A DNA stretch of 15,905 bases from Sphingopyxis sp. (GTDB lineage: Bacteria; Pseudomonadota; Alphaproteobacteria; Sphingomonadales; Sphingomonadaceae): NCBI GenBank assembly GCA_012035435.1, contig JAAUPH010000018.1:1-15905 (forward strand), in the 5' to 3' direction. The translations under genes and the position numbers were made by a program. The notes beneath the pieces are model-generated. The model was given only the letters and a program-made list of their open reading frames with translations. It was not told the DNA's origin and did no database searches. This document shows, piece by piece, positions 1 to 8,624 of this stretch; the first letter of the stretch is position 1; every line of letters starts with the position of its first letter.

Positions 1-190
1 CAGGACTAAGTTTAACGTTGATTCGCTCTCCACTACCCAAAACCCCGTCTATGTTGCTGTACCAAGTGGTAGCTCGAGTTGCGACCAAAGTCACAGGGTT
101 AACCATCGCTGCACCGTTGTTAGGATAGGTAATGGCTTCAGTGGCTTGGCAACCAATAATCAATAAAAGCAGCAACAGGATAGGACGCAT
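1..190 (-). CDS. N-terminal fragment of a putative lipoprotein (foreign-looking segment)
   Basis: Reading the reverse strand from an ATG at 190 gives an open frame that leaves the window after 63 codons. It begins M-R-P-I followed by a leucine/isoleucine run ending I-I-G-C, which matches a signal peptidase II lipobox with Cys14 as the lipidated residue, so the product should be exported and membrane-anchored. The mature part starts QATEAITYPNNGAAM and resembles a small beta-rich extracellular domain, but I do not recognise the family. The start lies 2 bp after the stop of the upstream reverse-strand frame (193-408), which suggests translational coupling. Base composition is clearly more AT-rich than the rest of the window. 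The frame and lipobox are visible; the lipoprotein call is inferred from them. Confidence 0.45.
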   Translation of the reverse strand, partial: MRPILLLLLLIIGCQATEAITYPNNGAAMVNPVTLVATRATTWYSNIDGVLGSGERINVKLSP

Positions 191-192
191 CT

Positions 193-408
193 TTACTTTC
201 GCTGTTGCCAGAGGCGCTGCGCGACCTTGCTATAGACCAAGAGCACACGCTTTTGCATTTGCTTACCATGCCGAGCATCAAGAAAAAGGTAAAGCGCCAA
301 AAGACCAAAGTTACAGGTCAAGAGGGTGATTGAGAGGCACAGTGTTTGCTGCGAAGTTTGTGGCTCGAGCCTAGCTAGATTAAAGAAGTGGTTGGAGAGA
401 AAAAACAT
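193..408 (-). CDS. Small hypothetical membrane protein (foreign-looking segment)
   Basis: A 71-codon reverse-strand frame starting at ATG 408. One hydrophobic stretch (about residues 25-43, [19 protein letters not shown]) is followed by a basic, glutamine-rich tail, consistent with a single-pass membrane protein with a positively charged cytoplasmic end. It ends 2 bp before the lipoprotein-like frame, so the two could be one operon. An in-frame stop at 429-427 means the frame does not extend across the composition junction near 440, and its true beginning may have been lost there. I recognise no family. It overlaps the spurious 5' part of the chimeric nuoI frame on the other strand, and only one of the two can be real. 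Confidence 0.3.
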   Translation of the reverse strand: MFFLSNHFFNLARLEPQTSQQTLCLSITLLTCNFGLLALYLFLDARHGKQMQKRVLLVYSKVAQRLWQQRK

Positions 409-871
409 CGGGCAGTGCGCCCAAGCTCAAGTATTTTTGCATTGGCTGACGTTGAAATATTTCTTCAAGCCCAAGGCGACGGTGAATTATCCGTTTGAAA
501 AGAACCCGCTGTCCCCGCGTTTCCGCGGCGAACATGCGCTGCGCCGCTATCCCAATGGCGAGGAACGCTGCATCGCGTGCAAGCTGTGCGAGGCGGTGTG
601 CCCGGCGCAGGCGATCACGATCGAGGCCGAGCCGCGCGAAGATGGGTCGCGCCGCACCACCCGCTACGACATCGACATGACGAAGTGTATTTATTGCGGT
701 TTCTGTCAGGAGGCTTGCCCTGTCGATGCGATTGTCGAGGGGCCCAATTTCGAATTCGCGACCGAAACGCGCGAAGAATTGCTGTACGACAAGGCGAAGC
801 TCCTCGCCAATGGCGACAAATGGGAACGCGCGCTCGCCGCGAACCTTGCCGCCGATGCGCCATATCGTTAG
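326..871 (+). CDS. nuoI: NADH-quinone oxidoreductase subunit I, 5' end replaced
   Basis: NuoI carries the two [4Fe-4S] clusters N6a and N6b, which pass electrons towards the quinone site at the junction of the peripheral and membrane arms of complex I. Both ferredoxin motifs are complete: [12 protein letters not shown] (frame residues 82-93) and [12 protein letters not shown] (121-132). The C-terminal tail also looks native. Only residues from about 39 (base ~440) onward are NuoI-like. The part from the GTG at 326 to there looks like unrelated DNA read in a chance frame, so roughly the first 17-20 native residues are missing. A TTG at 437 could start a shortened protein. The frame stops at TAG 869-871, 186 bp before nuoJ. 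Identity of the 3' part is certain; the gene is incomplete or chimeric. Confidence 0.9.
   Translation: MIERHSVCCEVCGSSLARLKKWLERKNIGQCAQAQVFLHWLTLKYFFKPKATVNYPFEKNPLSPRFRGEHALRRYPNGEERCIACKLCEAVCPAQAITIEAEPREDGSRRTTRYDIDMTKCIYCGFCQEACPVDAIVEGPNFEFATETREELLYDKAKLLANGDKWERALAANLAADAPYR
438..446. other. Composition and homology junction inside nuoI
   Basis: Left of about 440 the DNA is AT-richer and codes on the reverse strand. From about 440 rightwards the forward frame reads [12 protein letters not shown], typical sphingomonad NuoI sequence. The residues before it (a Cys/Lys-rich stretch from a GTG at 326) do not resemble the NuoI amphipathic N-terminus. nuoH, which normally precedes nuoI, is absent. 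The break is seen directly; whether it is a chimeric assembly or a genuine rearrangement cannot be decided from the sequence. Confidence 0.6.
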
Positions 872-916
872 GGGGCGCGCACGCATGACTCAGCTACCAC
901 CCATTCCAACAATTCT

Positions 917-1026
917 CGTCACCCCCGCGAAGGCGGGGGCCCATCTCCGGCGCTCGCGGTTTGCGCAGCAGTGCAGGGTTGCGCCCCGATCGTGGGAGAT
1001 GGATTCCCGCTTTCGCGGGAATGACG
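917..1026. repeat. GC-rich REP-like inverted repeat pair between nuoI and nuoJ
   Basis: Two 32-base arms, 917-948 and 995-1026, are reverse complements with 6 mismatches. Each arm contains its own short hairpin (CCCGCGAAGGCGGG on the left, TCCCGCTTTCGCGGGA on the right). From memory, such CCCGCGAAAGCGGG-type units flanked by CATC and GTCAT are dispersed intergenic repeats in sphingomonads and related bacteria. Together with the 46-base spacer they fill most of the 186-bp nuoI-nuoJ gap. They could fold into a large stem or two small hairpins in the operon mRNA. No transposase is present. Confidence 0.7.
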
Positions 1027-1040
1027 AAATCAAGGAAACT

Positions 1041-1061
1041 ATGGCGACGGTGGTTTCATGA
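1041..1061 (+). other. Possible six-codon leader ORF overlapping the nuoJ start
   Basis: The best Shine-Dalgarno near nuoJ (AAGGA, 1032-1036) is 4 bases upstream of an ATG at 1041, not of the nuoJ ATG. The frame from 1041 reads M-A-T-V-V-S and stops at TGA 1059-1061, so its last bases form an ATGA overlap with the nuoJ ATG at 1058. This geometry would allow termination-reinitiation onto nuoJ, which otherwise has only a weak ribosome site. It may equally be coincidence. Confidence 0.3.
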
Positions 1062-1669
1062 TCCAGCTCGCCGCCTTTTACCTGTTCAGCGCCATCGTCA
1101 TCGCCTCGGCGCTGATGGTCATTGTCGCGCGCAATCCGGTACACAGCGTGATGTGGCTGATCCTCGCCTTCTTCAACGCGGCGGGGCTGATGCTGCTCGC
1201 AGGTGCAGAGTTTATCGCGATGCTGCTGGTGATTGTGTACGTCGGCGCGGTTGCGGTGCTGTTCCTGTTCGTCGTGATGATGCTGAACATCGACTTTGCG
1301 GAATTGCGCGCGGGCTTTGTGAAATATCTGCCCGTCGGCGCATTGGTGGCCATTGTGCTGGCGGCCGAGCTGGTGTTTGCGCTTGGGGCTTGGGAAGCTG
1401 GCGGAATTGACCTGGCCCAGCGTGCCGCGCCTATGGTCGCGGACAAGAGCAATATCGAACAGCTCGGGCACGTCCTCTACACGCGCTACATCTTCCTGTT
1501 CGAGGCCGCCGGCATCATCCTGCTCGTGGCGATGATCGGCGCGATTGTGCTCACCCATCGTCAACGCGGTGGTGCACGCATCCAGAACATCAACGCGCAG
1601 AATCAACGTCGCCCTGAAGAGGCGACGCGTTTGGTCAACCAGCCGGTCGGGCAGGGGGTCGAGCTATGA
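1058..1669 (+). CDS. nuoJ: NADH-quinone oxidoreductase subunit J
   Basis: Membrane-arm subunit of respiratory complex I, next to the quinone chamber and first antiporter-like channel (ND6 family). At 203 residues it has the usual length. About five hydrophobic segments are visible, including the conserved stretch from AGAEFIAML through [18 protein letters not shown] (roughly residues 49-76), the diagnostic ND6/NuoJ signature around the third helix. The tail is hydrophilic, rich in Arg, Asn and Gln, as in alphaproteobacterial NuoJ. ATG 1058 is the only standard in-frame start after an upstream stop at 1022-1024. Its own ribosome site is weak (see the possible leader at 1041). The stop overlaps the nuoK start by ATGA, implying translational coupling. 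Confidence 0.97.
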   Translation: MIQLAAFYLFSAIVIASALMVIVARNPVHSVMWLILAFFNAAGLMLLAGAEFIAMLLVIVYVGAVAVLFLFVVMMLNIDFAELRAGFVKYLPVGALVAIVLAAELVFALGAWEAGGIDLAQRAAPMVADKSNIEQLGHVLYTRYIFLFEAAGIILLVAMIGAIVLTHRQRGGARIQNINAQNQRRPEEATRLVNQPVGQGVEL

Positions 1670-1971
1670 TCGGCGTCGGCCACTATCTGGCGGTGTCCGC
1701 CATATTGTTCACGCTCGGCGTGCTCGGCATCTTTATCAACCGCAAGAATGTGATTGTCATCCTGATGGCGATCGAGCTGATCCTGCTTGCCGTGAATATT
1801 AACCTGATCGCGTTCAGCCAGGCGCTGGGCGACATGGTGGGGCAGGTGTTTGCGATGTTCGTGCTGACCGTGGCGGCGGGCGAGGCCGCCATCGGGCTGG
1901 CCATTCTGGTGATTTATTTCCGTGGCCGCGGAACCATCGCGGTCGATGACGCCAACCGGATGAAGGGGTAA
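1666..1971 (+). CDS. nuoK: NADH-quinone oxidoreductase subunit K
   Basis: Small three-helix membrane subunit of complex I (ND4L family), contributing to the proton path between the quinone site and the antiporter-like subunits. It has 101 residues, the family length. The two buried glutamates of the family are present at Glu37 ([11 protein letters not shown]) and Glu73 ([11 protein letters not shown]), corresponding to E36 and E72 of E. coli NuoK as I recall them. The start ATG lies in an ATGA overlap with the nuoJ stop. It is followed by a 122-bp gap holding an inverted-repeat element before nuoL, the second large break in an otherwise compact operon. Confidence 0.97.
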   Translation: MIGVGHYLAVSAILFTLGVLGIFINRKNVIVILMAIELILLAVNINLIAFSQALGDMVGQVFAMFVLTVAAGEAAIGLAILVIYFRGRGTIAVDDANRMKG

Positions 1972-1992
1972 TTCATGCCGATGGTGGGGGCA

Positions 1993-2079
1993 ATAAATAG
2001 GGACAGTCCCTATTTCTTCGGCGCGATTGCGTCGGCCAATACAGACGAACGAAAAGAAATAGGGACTGTCCCTATTTAT
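1993..2079. repeat. Perfect 26-bp inverted repeat (REP-like pair) between nuoK and nuoL
   Basis: Arms 1993-2018 and 2054-2079 are exact reverse complements separated by 35 bases. Each arm contains a 21-base palindrome (1995-2015 and 2057-2077) built from AAATAGGGAC and GTCCCTATTT around one central base, so either arm can form a hairpin alone or the two can pair. The AT-rich AAATAGGGAC ends differ from the host GC style. I recall palindromes of this AAATAGGGACNGTCCCTATTT form near REP-associated tyrosine transposases (RAYT, IS200-like Y1) in proteobacteria; no transposase is present here. It ends just before the GGAG ribosome site of nuoL (2081-2084). Confidence 0.8.
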
Positions 2080-2093
2080 CGGAGCGGCGCGCG

Positions 2094-4124
2094 GTGATTC
2101 AGGCGATTGTTTTCCTACCGCTGCTCGCGGCCATTGTCGCTGGCTTGGGCCAGCGCTGGATTGGCGCGACTGCGGCCAAGCTGATCACCACGGCTGCTCT
2201 GTTCGCCGCTTGTGCGATGAGCTGGCCTATCTTCCTGTCGTTCGTTGCGGGAACGGGCGAGGCGGGCGTGGTGCCGGTACTGCAATGGGTGCAATCGGGC
2301 GCGCTCAGCTTTGACTGGGAGCTGCGCGTCGACACGCTGACAGCCGTCATGCTGGTGGTGATCACCTCCGTCTCGGCGCTCGTCCACCTCTATAGCTGGT
2401 CATATATGGAGGAAGACCCGGATCAGGCGCGTTTCTTCGCATATTTGTCGCTCTTCACCTTTGCGATGTTGATGCTGGTGACCGCGAACAATCTGGTCCA
2501 GATGTTCTTCGGTTGGGAAGGCGTGGGCCTCGCCTCTTATCTGCTCATCGGTTTCTGGTACAAGAAACCCAGTGCTAATGCCGCCGCAATCAAGGCCTTC
2601 GTCGTCAACCGCGTGGGCGATCTGGGCTTCATGCTGGGCATTTTCGGCACCTTCCTGGTATTCGGAACCGTGTCGATTCCCGAAATCCTTGATGCCGCAC
2701 CGGGCATGGCGGGCAGCACCATCGGCTTCCTTGGCATGACGCTCGATACGATGACGATCCTGTGCCTGCTATTGTTCATCGGTGCGATGGGCAAATCGGC
2801 GCAGCTTGGTCTTCACACCTGGCTCCCCGATGCGATGGAGGGGCCGACGCCGGTCAGCGCGCTGATCCACGCCGCAACGATGGTGACCGCTGGCGTGTTC
2901 ATGGTATGCCGCTTGTCGCCAATGTTCGAAACCTCTGAAGTCGCGCTGGGCGTCGTCACCTTTGTCGGTGCCGCCACCTGCGTGTTCGCAGCTACGGTCG
3001 GCACCACGCAGTGGGACATCAAGCGCGTCATCGCTTATTCAACCTGTTCGCAGCTTGGTTACATGTTCTTCGCGGCTGGCGTTGGTGCCTACGGCGCCGC
3101 AATGTTCCACTTGTTCACCCACGCCTTTTTCAAGGCGCTGTTGTTCCTTGGTGCGGGTAGCGTCATTCACGCGATGCACCATGAACAGGATATGCGTTAT
3201 TATGGTGCGCTGCGTAAGCATATCCCGATCACCTATTGGACGATGACGCTGGGCACGCTCGCGATCACGGGCGTCGGCATTTACGGCGTGTTCGGCTTCG
3301 CGGGCTTCTATTCGAAGGACGGGATTTTAGAGGCCGCCTATGCCAGCGGCGGCGGCGGGGTTGCGGCCTTTTGGGTCGGCATCTTTGCGGCGCTCCTCAC
3401 TAGCTTCTACAGCTGGCGGCTCGTCTTCCTTACCTTCTTTGGGAAGCCGCGCTGGGAGGCGAGCGAGCATATTCAGCACGCGGTCCACGACGATCATCAT
3501 CATGACGGCACGCACGCACATGACAATCATCATGACGCGGCCAGTGATGGCACCGCCGGCTACCATCCGCACGAAAGCCCGTGGCCGATGCTGGTGCCGC
3601 TGGTTGTGCTGTCGATCGGCGCGGTGTTCGCGGGCTTCGTCTTCTACAAACCCTTCATCTACGCCGACGAAGGCATGGCGTTCTGGGCCGGTAGCATCGC
3701 GTTCGACCACGCCTTGATGGAGGCCGCGCACCATGTTCCGCTGTGGGTGAAATGGACGCCATTTGCGGTCATGGCAATTGGCCTTGCGGTGGCGTGGAAC
3801 AGTTATATTCGCAACCCCGCGCTGCCAGCGAAATTCGTTGCACAGGTGCAGCCGATCCACAATTTCCTTTATCGCAAATGGTATTTCGACGAGCTGTACG
3901 ATCTCATCTTCGTGCGCCCGTCGTTTTGGATAGGCCGCATGTTGTGGAAGCGCGGCGATGAGGGCACGATCGACCGCTTCGGCCCCGACGGTGCCGCTTC
4001 GCTGGTTCAGGGCGGATCGCGGCTCGCGGTGAAACTTCAGTCGGGCTACCTCTATGGCTATGCCTTTGTGATGCTGCTCGGCCTAGTCGGGTTGATCAGC
4101 TGGGCCATGGTGAAATACCAATAA
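2094..4124 (+). CDS. nuoL: NADH-quinone oxidoreductase subunit L
   Basis: Distal antiporter-like proton-pumping subunit of complex I (ND5 family), 676 residues. The N-terminal domain has the key pump residues: Glu142 in [16 protein letters not shown], Lys234 in [18 protein letters not shown], and the signature [19 protein letters not shown]-terminal helix carries the motif [13 protein letters not shown] (about 588-600), followed by the lateral-helix region. Between about residues 458 and 495 lies a soluble loop with 12 histidines and many aspartates. The start is GTG 2094, 9 bases after GGAG (2081-2084), and is the only sensible start because the repeat element lies immediately upstream. The stop TAA shares its last base with the nuoM ATG (TAATG). 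Confidence 0.97.
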   Translation: MIQAIVFLPLLAAIVAGLGQRWIGATAAKLITTAALFAACAMSWPIFLSFVAGTGEAGVVPVLQWVQSGALSFDWELRVDTLTAVMLVVITSVSALVHLYSWSYMEEDPDQARFFAYLSLFTFAMLMLVTANNLVQMFFGWEGVGLASYLLIGFWYKKPSANAAAIKAFVVNRVGDLGFMLGIFGTFLVFGTVSIPEILDAAPGMAGSTIGFLGMTLDTMTILCLLLFIGAMGKSAQLGLHTWLPDAMEGPTPVSALIHAATMVTAGVFMVCRLSPMFETSEVALGVVTFVGAATCVFAATVGTTQWDIKRVIAYSTCSQLGYMFFAAGVGAYGAAMFHLFTHAFFKALLFLGAGSVIHAMHHEQDMRYYGALRKHIPITYWTMTLGTLAITGVGIYGVFGFAGFYSKDGILEAAYASGGGGVAAFWVGIFAALLTSFYSWRLVFLTFFGKPRWEASEHIQHAVHDDHHHDGTHAHDNHHDAASDGTAGYHPHESPWPMLVPLVVLSIGAVFAGFVFYKPFIYADEGMAFWAGSIAFDHALMEAAHHVPLWVKWTPFAVMAIGLAVAWNSYIRNPALPAKFVAQVQPIHNFLYRKWYFDELYDLIFVRPSFWIGRMLWKRGDEGTIDRFGPDGAASLVQGGSRLAVKLQSGYLYGYAFVMLLGLVGLISWAMVKYQ

Positions 4125-5671
4125 TGATGACGATCCCCATGCTTTCGCTGATGCTTGCGGTGCCGCTGGTGGCCGCCATCGCCTGTCTCTTCGTCGACGC
4201 GCGGACGGCACGCTGGACCGCGCTCGCCGCAACGCTGATCAATCTGGCGCTCGGTATCCAGCTATGGATCGGTTTCGATATTGGCGGCGCGCAGTGGCAA
4301 TATGTCGAACGCGCCGAGCTATTCGGGCGCTTTGCCTGGGCGCTGGGTGTCGACGGGATGGCGCTGATGCTGATCCTGCTCAGTGTCTTCCTGATGCCGC
4401 TATGCATACTGGCGAGCTGGGAAGCGGTCACCAAACGCGTTCCGCTGTACATGGCGATGTTCCTGCTGATGGAAGTTGTCATGATCGGCGTGTTCGCGGC
4501 GCAGGATCTCATCCTCTTTTACCTCTTCTTCGAAGCGGGCCTCATCCCGATGTATTTCATCATCGGTATCTGGGGCGGCGCGAACCGCAAATATGCCGCG
4601 TTCAAATTTTTTCTCTACACGCTGCTCGGCTCGGTGCTGATGCTCGTCGCGATGATCGCGATGATTGGCGAGGCGGGGACGACGGATATCCCGACGCTGC
4701 TCAACTATGATTTCCCCGTCGAGATGCAGACGTGGCTCTGGCTGGCCTTCTTCGCGAGCTTTGCGGTTAAAATGCCGATGTGGCCGGTCCACACCTGGCT
4801 CCCCGACGCGCATGTTCAGGCGCCGACCGCAGGTTCGATGATCCTCGCAGGCGTGCTCCTAAAAATGGGCGGATACGGTTTTCTGCGGTTCAGCATGCCG
4901 ATGTTCCCCGATGCATCGGGCCAGCTCATGTGGCTGGTGTTCGGCCTGTCGATGGTGGCGGTGGTCTATACCAGTCTGGTCGCGCTGGTGCAGGGCGATA
5001 TGAAGAAACTGATCGCCTATAGCTCGGTCGCGCATATGGGCATCGTCACCGCGGGGCTGTTCGCGATGAACCAGCAGGGGATCGAAGGCGCGCTGATCGT
5101 GATGCTCAGCCACGGTTTCGTTTCGGCCGCGCTCTTCTTTTGCGTGGGCGTTATCTACGATCGGCTGCACACGCGTGAGATCGACCGTTATGGCGGCCTC
5201 GCGATCAACATGCCCGGCTATGCGATGCTCTTCATGCTGTTTACCATGGCGTCCATCGGACTCCCCGGGACGAGCGGGTTCGTAGGCGAATTCCTTAGCC
5301 TCGCCGGGATTTATGAAGCGTCCAGCTGGGCGGCCTTCGTCTGCACCACCGGCATCATCCTCGGTGCCGCCTATATGCTCTACCTCTACCGCCGTGTGGT
5401 GTTCGGCGATCTGACCAAGGATGACGTGCGCGCCATGACCGATTTGAACGCGCGTGAATGGACAATCATGGTCCCGCTCGCCGCCGTCACGCTATGGATG
5501 GGGGTTTATCCTGAGAGCTTCCTCGCGCCGATGCGGAAGGACGTCGCCACCCTCGTCGCTCGTGTTGCCGACAGCCGCGCGCCGAGCGATGCACAGCTGA
5601 CCGCAGGCAAGCCTGCCGCCAGGTCCGCCGCTGACCATGGCCCGGCCCACCATGCGGGAGGCAGCCAATGA
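4124..5671 (+). CDS. nuoM: NADH-quinone oxidoreductase subunit M
   Basis: Antiporter-like proton-pumping subunit of complex I (ND4 family), 515 residues. The key acidic residue is Glu137 in [21 protein letters not shown], and the channel lysine is Lys216 in [24 protein letters not shown]. The [27 protein letters not shown] block is a classic NuoM signature. After the last membrane helix (about residue 470) the protein ends in a hydrophilic tail rich in Ala, Ser, His and Gly, as often seen in alphaproteobacterial NuoM. ATG 4124 overlaps the nuoL stop by one base; a second ATG follows at 4127. The stop overlaps nuoN by ATGA. Confidence 0.97.
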   Translation: MMTIPMLSLMLAVPLVAAIACLFVDARTARWTALAATLINLALGIQLWIGFDIGGAQWQYVERAELFGRFAWALGVDGMALMLILLSVFLMPLCILASWEAVTKRVPLYMAMFLLMEVVMIGVFAAQDLILFYLFFEAGLIPMYFIIGIWGGANRKYAAFKFFLYTLLGSVLMLVAMIAMIGEAGTTDIPTLLNYDFPVEMQTWLWLAFFASFAVKMPMWPVHTWLPDAHVQAPTAGSMILAGVLLKMGGYGFLRFSMPMFPDASGQLMWLVFGLSMVAVVYTSLVALVQGDMKKLIAYSSVAHMGIVTAGLFAMNQQGIEGALIVMLSHGFVSAALFFCVGVIYDRLHTREIDRYGGLAINMPGYAMLFMLFTMASIGLPGTSGFVGEFLSLAGIYEASSWAAFVCTTGIILGAAYMLYLYRRVVFGDLTKDDVRAMTDLNAREWTIMVPLAAVTLWMGVYPESFLAPMRKDVATLVARVADSRAPSDAQLTAGKPAARSAADHGPAHHAGGSQ

Positions 5672-7101
5672 CGGCCGATCTAGCGCTTGTGCTGCCAGAA
5701 ATCCTGCTGACCATCGGCGGGCTGGTCACACTCATGATTGCTACTTTCGCTGGCGACCGTGCGGTTGCCGCTTATCAGGGCGCTGCGGTGCTCGCGCTGG
5801 CGGCCGCCATCGCCGCCGTCTTGCCTACGCTTGGGGATACCCCCGCAACCGCCTTCATGGGGACAGTCGGAGTCGATGCTTTTGGCGGTTTTGCCAAACT
5901 GCTCATCTACGGCGCGAGCATTATCTGCATCCTCATCGCGCCGCGATTTTTCGCGGGCCACATGCGCGGTGAATATCCGGTCCTGATCGTCTTTGCAGCG
6001 ATGGGCATGGGGATGATGGCCAGCGCGCGCGATATGGTGACGCTCTATATCGGGCTGGAACTTAACAGCCTGGCTGCCTATGTGCTCGCCAGTTTCATGC
6101 GCACTGACGGCCGCTCGGCAGAGGCGGGGCTGAAGTATTTCGTGCTTGGCGCGCTCGCCAGCGGGATGCTGCTGTACGGCATTTCGCTGCTTTATGGTTT
6201 CTCCGGGACCACCGGGTTCGACGGCATTGCCGCTGCCTTCGCGGGCGAACTCAACATGGGCCTCCTCTTGGGCCTCGTGTTTGTGATTGCAGGGTTGGCA
6301 TTCAAGATTAGTGCCGTGCCATTCCACATGTGGACGCCTGACGTATATGAAGGCGCGCCGACCCCCGTCACCGCCTTCTTCGCCAGTGCGCCCAAGGTTG
6401 CTGCGGTCGCGCTCATGACGCGCGTCGTGATTGAGGCAATGGGGCCCGGTGTCGGTGCGTGGCAACAAATCATCATCTTCTTGGCGCTCGCCTCGATCAT
6501 CCTGGGCGCTGTCGGCGCCATTGGTCAGAAAAACATCAAGCGGCTGCTCGCCTATTCGTCGATCAACAATGTCGGGTTCATTCTGATTGGTGTTGCGGCG
6601 GGAACGCAGGCGGGCGTTGAATCGGTGCTGACCTATCTGCTCGTCTATCTTGTGACGACGCTTGGGGCCTTTCTCGTCGTGCTCAACCTGCGCGATGATG
6701 ATGGCCAGCCGGTCGAGAATATCAACGCGCTTGCGGGGCTGTCTGAACGCAAGCCCGGACTTGCGGCCGCTATGGCAGTGTTCCTGTTCAGCCTCGCCGG
6801 AATCCCGCCCTTGTTTGGTTTCTGGCCAAAATATCTGGTGTTTGAGGCCGCCGTGATGGCCGATCTGGTTCCGCTCGCGGTCGCCGGGATCGTCGCCTCG
6901 GTGATCGGAGCCTTCTATTATATCGCTATCATCAAGACGATGTATTTCGACGATGTCGCCGATGTGCGCTGGGGCGGCCATGGCCCCGCGCTTGAACGCG
7001 GGTTGATCGCGGCCAGTGCTCTGTGGCTGTCGGTCATCGGCTATCTCTTCATCCAGCCGCTCGCCGGAGCAACGGCGCAGGCTGCCGCGGTGCTGTTCTG
7101 A
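5668..7101 (+). CDS. nuoN: NADH-quinone oxidoreductase subunit N
   Basis: Third antiporter-like proton pump of complex I (ND2 family), 477 residues with about 14 hydrophobic segments. Glu131 in [15 protein letters not shown] and Lys213 in [28 protein letters not shown] are the expected pump residues (E. coli NuoN E133 and K217 as I recall). The start ATG lies in an ATGA overlap with the nuoM stop. It is the last complex I gene of the operon. The downstream biotin ligase frame begins within or at its stop codon, so transcription very probably continues. Confidence 0.97.
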   Translation: MTADLALVLPEILLTIGGLVTLMIATFAGDRAVAAYQGAAVLALAAAIAAVLPTLGDTPATAFMGTVGVDAFGGFAKLLIYGASIICILIAPRFFAGHMRGEYPVLIVFAAMGMGMMASARDMVTLYIGLELNSLAAYVLASFMRTDGRSAEAGLKYFVLGALASGMLLYGISLLYGFSGTTGFDGIAAAFAGELNMGLLLGLVFVIAGLAFKISAVPFHMWTPDVYEGAPTPVTAFFASAPKVAAVALMTRVVIEAMGPGVGAWQQIIIFLALASIILGAVGAIGQKNIKRLLAYSSINNVGFILIGVAAGTQAGVESVLTYLLVYLVTTLGAFLVVLNLRDDDGQPVENINALAGLSERKPGLAAAMAVFLFSLAGIPPLFGFWPKYLVFEAAVMADLVPLAVAGIVASVIGAFYYIAIIKTMYFDDVADVRWGGHGPALERGLIAASALWLSVIGYLFIQPLAGATAQAAAVLF

Positions 7102-7820
7102 CGCACCATATCACGGTCGTCGCGAAGACGGGATCGACCAACGCCGACCTGCTTACCGCAGCGACATTGGCGCGGCCGTGGCCAGAGGGGCATTGGCTGA
7201 TCGCCGACCGACAAATTTCTGGACGTGGCCGACTGGGCCGCAACTGGCAAGATGGCGCCGGCAATTTCATGGGATCGGTCACTGTTGCCCTGCGCGGCAG
7301 TGATCCGCCTGCGCATAGCCTGGCGCTGGTCGCTGGTCTCGCATTGCATAATGCGCTTGCGATGCTTGGTGGCCCTGCGCGCATGACGCTCAAATGGCCT
7401 AATGATCTGCTCGTCGATGGAGCCAAGCTCGCAGGCATTTTGGCCGAACGGGTTGGCGATCATGTTGTCATCGGGATCGGCATCAACCTCGTGCAAGCGC
7501 CTGAAGTCGCCGGGCGCCGCACCGTCAGCTTGGCTCAACTCGGCTGTCCCATAGACCGCGACCAAGTGGCACAAACTCTCGCGCGCTGCTTTGCCGATGC
7601 ACTGCTCGATTGGCGTAGTGGTGCCTGGCCGACCACAATCCTAGCACGCTGGCACGCCGCCGCGCACCCGCGCGACACCGCGCTGACGCTCAGCGAAGGG
7701 GAGTATGCCGGATTGACGGGGCGCTTCGATGGCCTAGAGCAGGATGGAAGTCTGGCGCTGCGGCTGAGCGATGGTCGGCGCCTCGTGATTCACGCCGGCG
7801 ATGTCACGCCGGCGGATTGA
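7023..7820 (+). CDS. birA: Biotin--[acetyl-CoA-carboxylase] ligase (no repressor domain)
   Basis: Attaches biotin, via biotinyl-5'-AMP, to a lysine of the biotin carboxyl carrier protein of acetyl-CoA carboxylase and related carboxylases. Visible family motifs are GSTN near the start, the biotin/AMP loop GRGRLGRNW, and KWPNDLLVDGAKLAGIL, followed by a short C-terminal beta domain. There is no N-terminal helix-turn-helix, so it is a catalytic-only ligase, not an E. coli-type repressor. The start is uncertain. The only standard in-frame start before GSTN is GTG 7023, which gives a 26-residue extension lying inside nuoN. A CTG at 7098, overlapping the nuoN stop as CTGA, would give a normal N-terminus ([14 protein letters not shown]) and may be the real start. 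coaX follows after 18 bp. Confidence 0.92.
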   Translation: MAVGHRLSLHPAARRSNGAGCRGAVLTHHITVVAKTGSTNADLLTAATLARPWPEGHWLIADRQISGRGRLGRNWQDGAGNFMGSVTVALRGSDPPAHSLALVAGLALHNALAMLGGPARMTLKWPNDLLVDGAKLAGILAERVGDHVVIGIGINLVQAPEVAGRRTVSLAQLGCPIDRDQVAQTLARCFADALLDWRSGAWPTTILARWHAAAHPRDTALTLSEGEYAGLTGRFDGLEQDGSLALRLSDGRRLVIHAGDVTPAD

Positions 7821-7838
7821 ACAGGGAAAGGGGCGGCC

Positions 7839-8624
7839 ATGTTGTTGGCCATCGACGTTGGCAACACCAATGCCAAATTTGCGCTGTTTGCCGGCGACCA
7901 GCTCTTGTCGCGCTGGCGTATCGCGACCGATGATCGCCGCACCGCGGACGAATATGCCGTCTGGCTGCATCAGTTGTTGCGGATGGAGGGGCATGAACGC
8001 ACCGCCGTCACCGATGTCATCATCGCGACCGTCGTGCCGCGCGCGCTCCATAATTTGCAATTGCTCGCGCACAAATATTTCGGTGTCGAACCGCTGGTCG
8101 CCGGGCGTGGTAGTGTTGAATGGGGGATTCAGCTCAAGGTTGACGAACCGCACGCCGTCGGCGCGGACCGCGCGGTTAACGCCATTGCGGCACAGGCGCT
8201 CGCGCCCGACAAGGACAAGCTGGTAATCAGCTTTGGTACCGCGACCACCTATGACCATATTGGTGATGATGGGGCCTATCGCGGCGGCATCATCGCGCCA
8301 GGGGTCAATCTGTCGCTCGAGGCCCTCGTTGCGGCTGCGGCCAAACTTCCCCGCATTGCAATCGAGGCCCCCGCCACAAACAGCGTCATCGGCCGCACGA
8401 CCGAAAGCCAGATGCTGATCGGCATTTATTGGGGTTATGTCGCCATGATCGAAGGGCTGACCGCCCGTATGCGCGCTGAAATTGGCGCGCCCCTTACCAT
8501 TATTGCCACCGGCGGCCTTGCCGGATTGTTTCAGGAGCATGAGCATTTGTTCGACCTTATCGACCCCGATTTGACCCTCAATGGCCTTGCTCGGCTGTAC
8601 GCGCAGCGGACTCACGTCGGATGA
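7839..8624 (+). CDS. coaX: Type III pantothenate kinase
   Basis: Phosphorylates pantothenate with ATP, the first committed step of coenzyme A synthesis; type III enzymes belong to the ASKHA fold and are not feedback-inhibited by CoA as type I is. At 261 residues it has the family length. Motifs: the N-terminal phosphate loop DVGNTN (residues 6-11), [11 protein letters not shown] (about 108-118), and FGTATTYD (about 131-138), which follow the ASKHA order. A purine-rich ribosome site (GGGAAAGGGG) precedes ATG 7839. The stop overlaps the next gene's start by ATGA. No coaA-type gene is visible in the window, so this may be the cell's only pantothenate kinase, but that is inference. Confidence 0.95.
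   Translation: MLLAIDVGNTNAKFALFAGDQLLSRWRIATDDRRTADEYAVWLHQLLRMEGHERTAVTDVIIATVVPRALHNLQLLAHKYFGVEPLVAGRGSVEWGIQLKVDEPHAVGADRAVNAIAAQALAPDKDKLVISFGTATTYDHIGDDGAYRGGIIAPGVNLSLEALVAAAAKLPRIAIEAPATNSVIGRTTESQMLIGIYWGYVAMIEGLTARMRAEIGAPLTIIATGGLAGLFQEHEHLFDLIDPDLTLNGLARLYAQRTHVG

Noticed and set aside
380..886. Reverse-strand frame (168 codons) opposite nuoI
   Set aside because: It crosses the composition junction and is antisense to the iron-sulfur motifs of NuoI.
890..1606. Reverse-strand frame (238 codons) across the nuoI-nuoJ gap and nuoJ
   Set aside because: It overlaps most of nuoJ, is dominated by His, Gln, Asp and Glu as expected for antisense of a membrane protein, and runs through the inverted repeats.
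5680..6981. Long reverse-strand open frame (433 codons) opposite nuoN
   Set aside because: It is the antisense shadow of nuoN in GC-rich DNA: highly charged, rich in Arg, His, Asp and Gln, no recognisable motif, and nuoN on the forward strand is certain.
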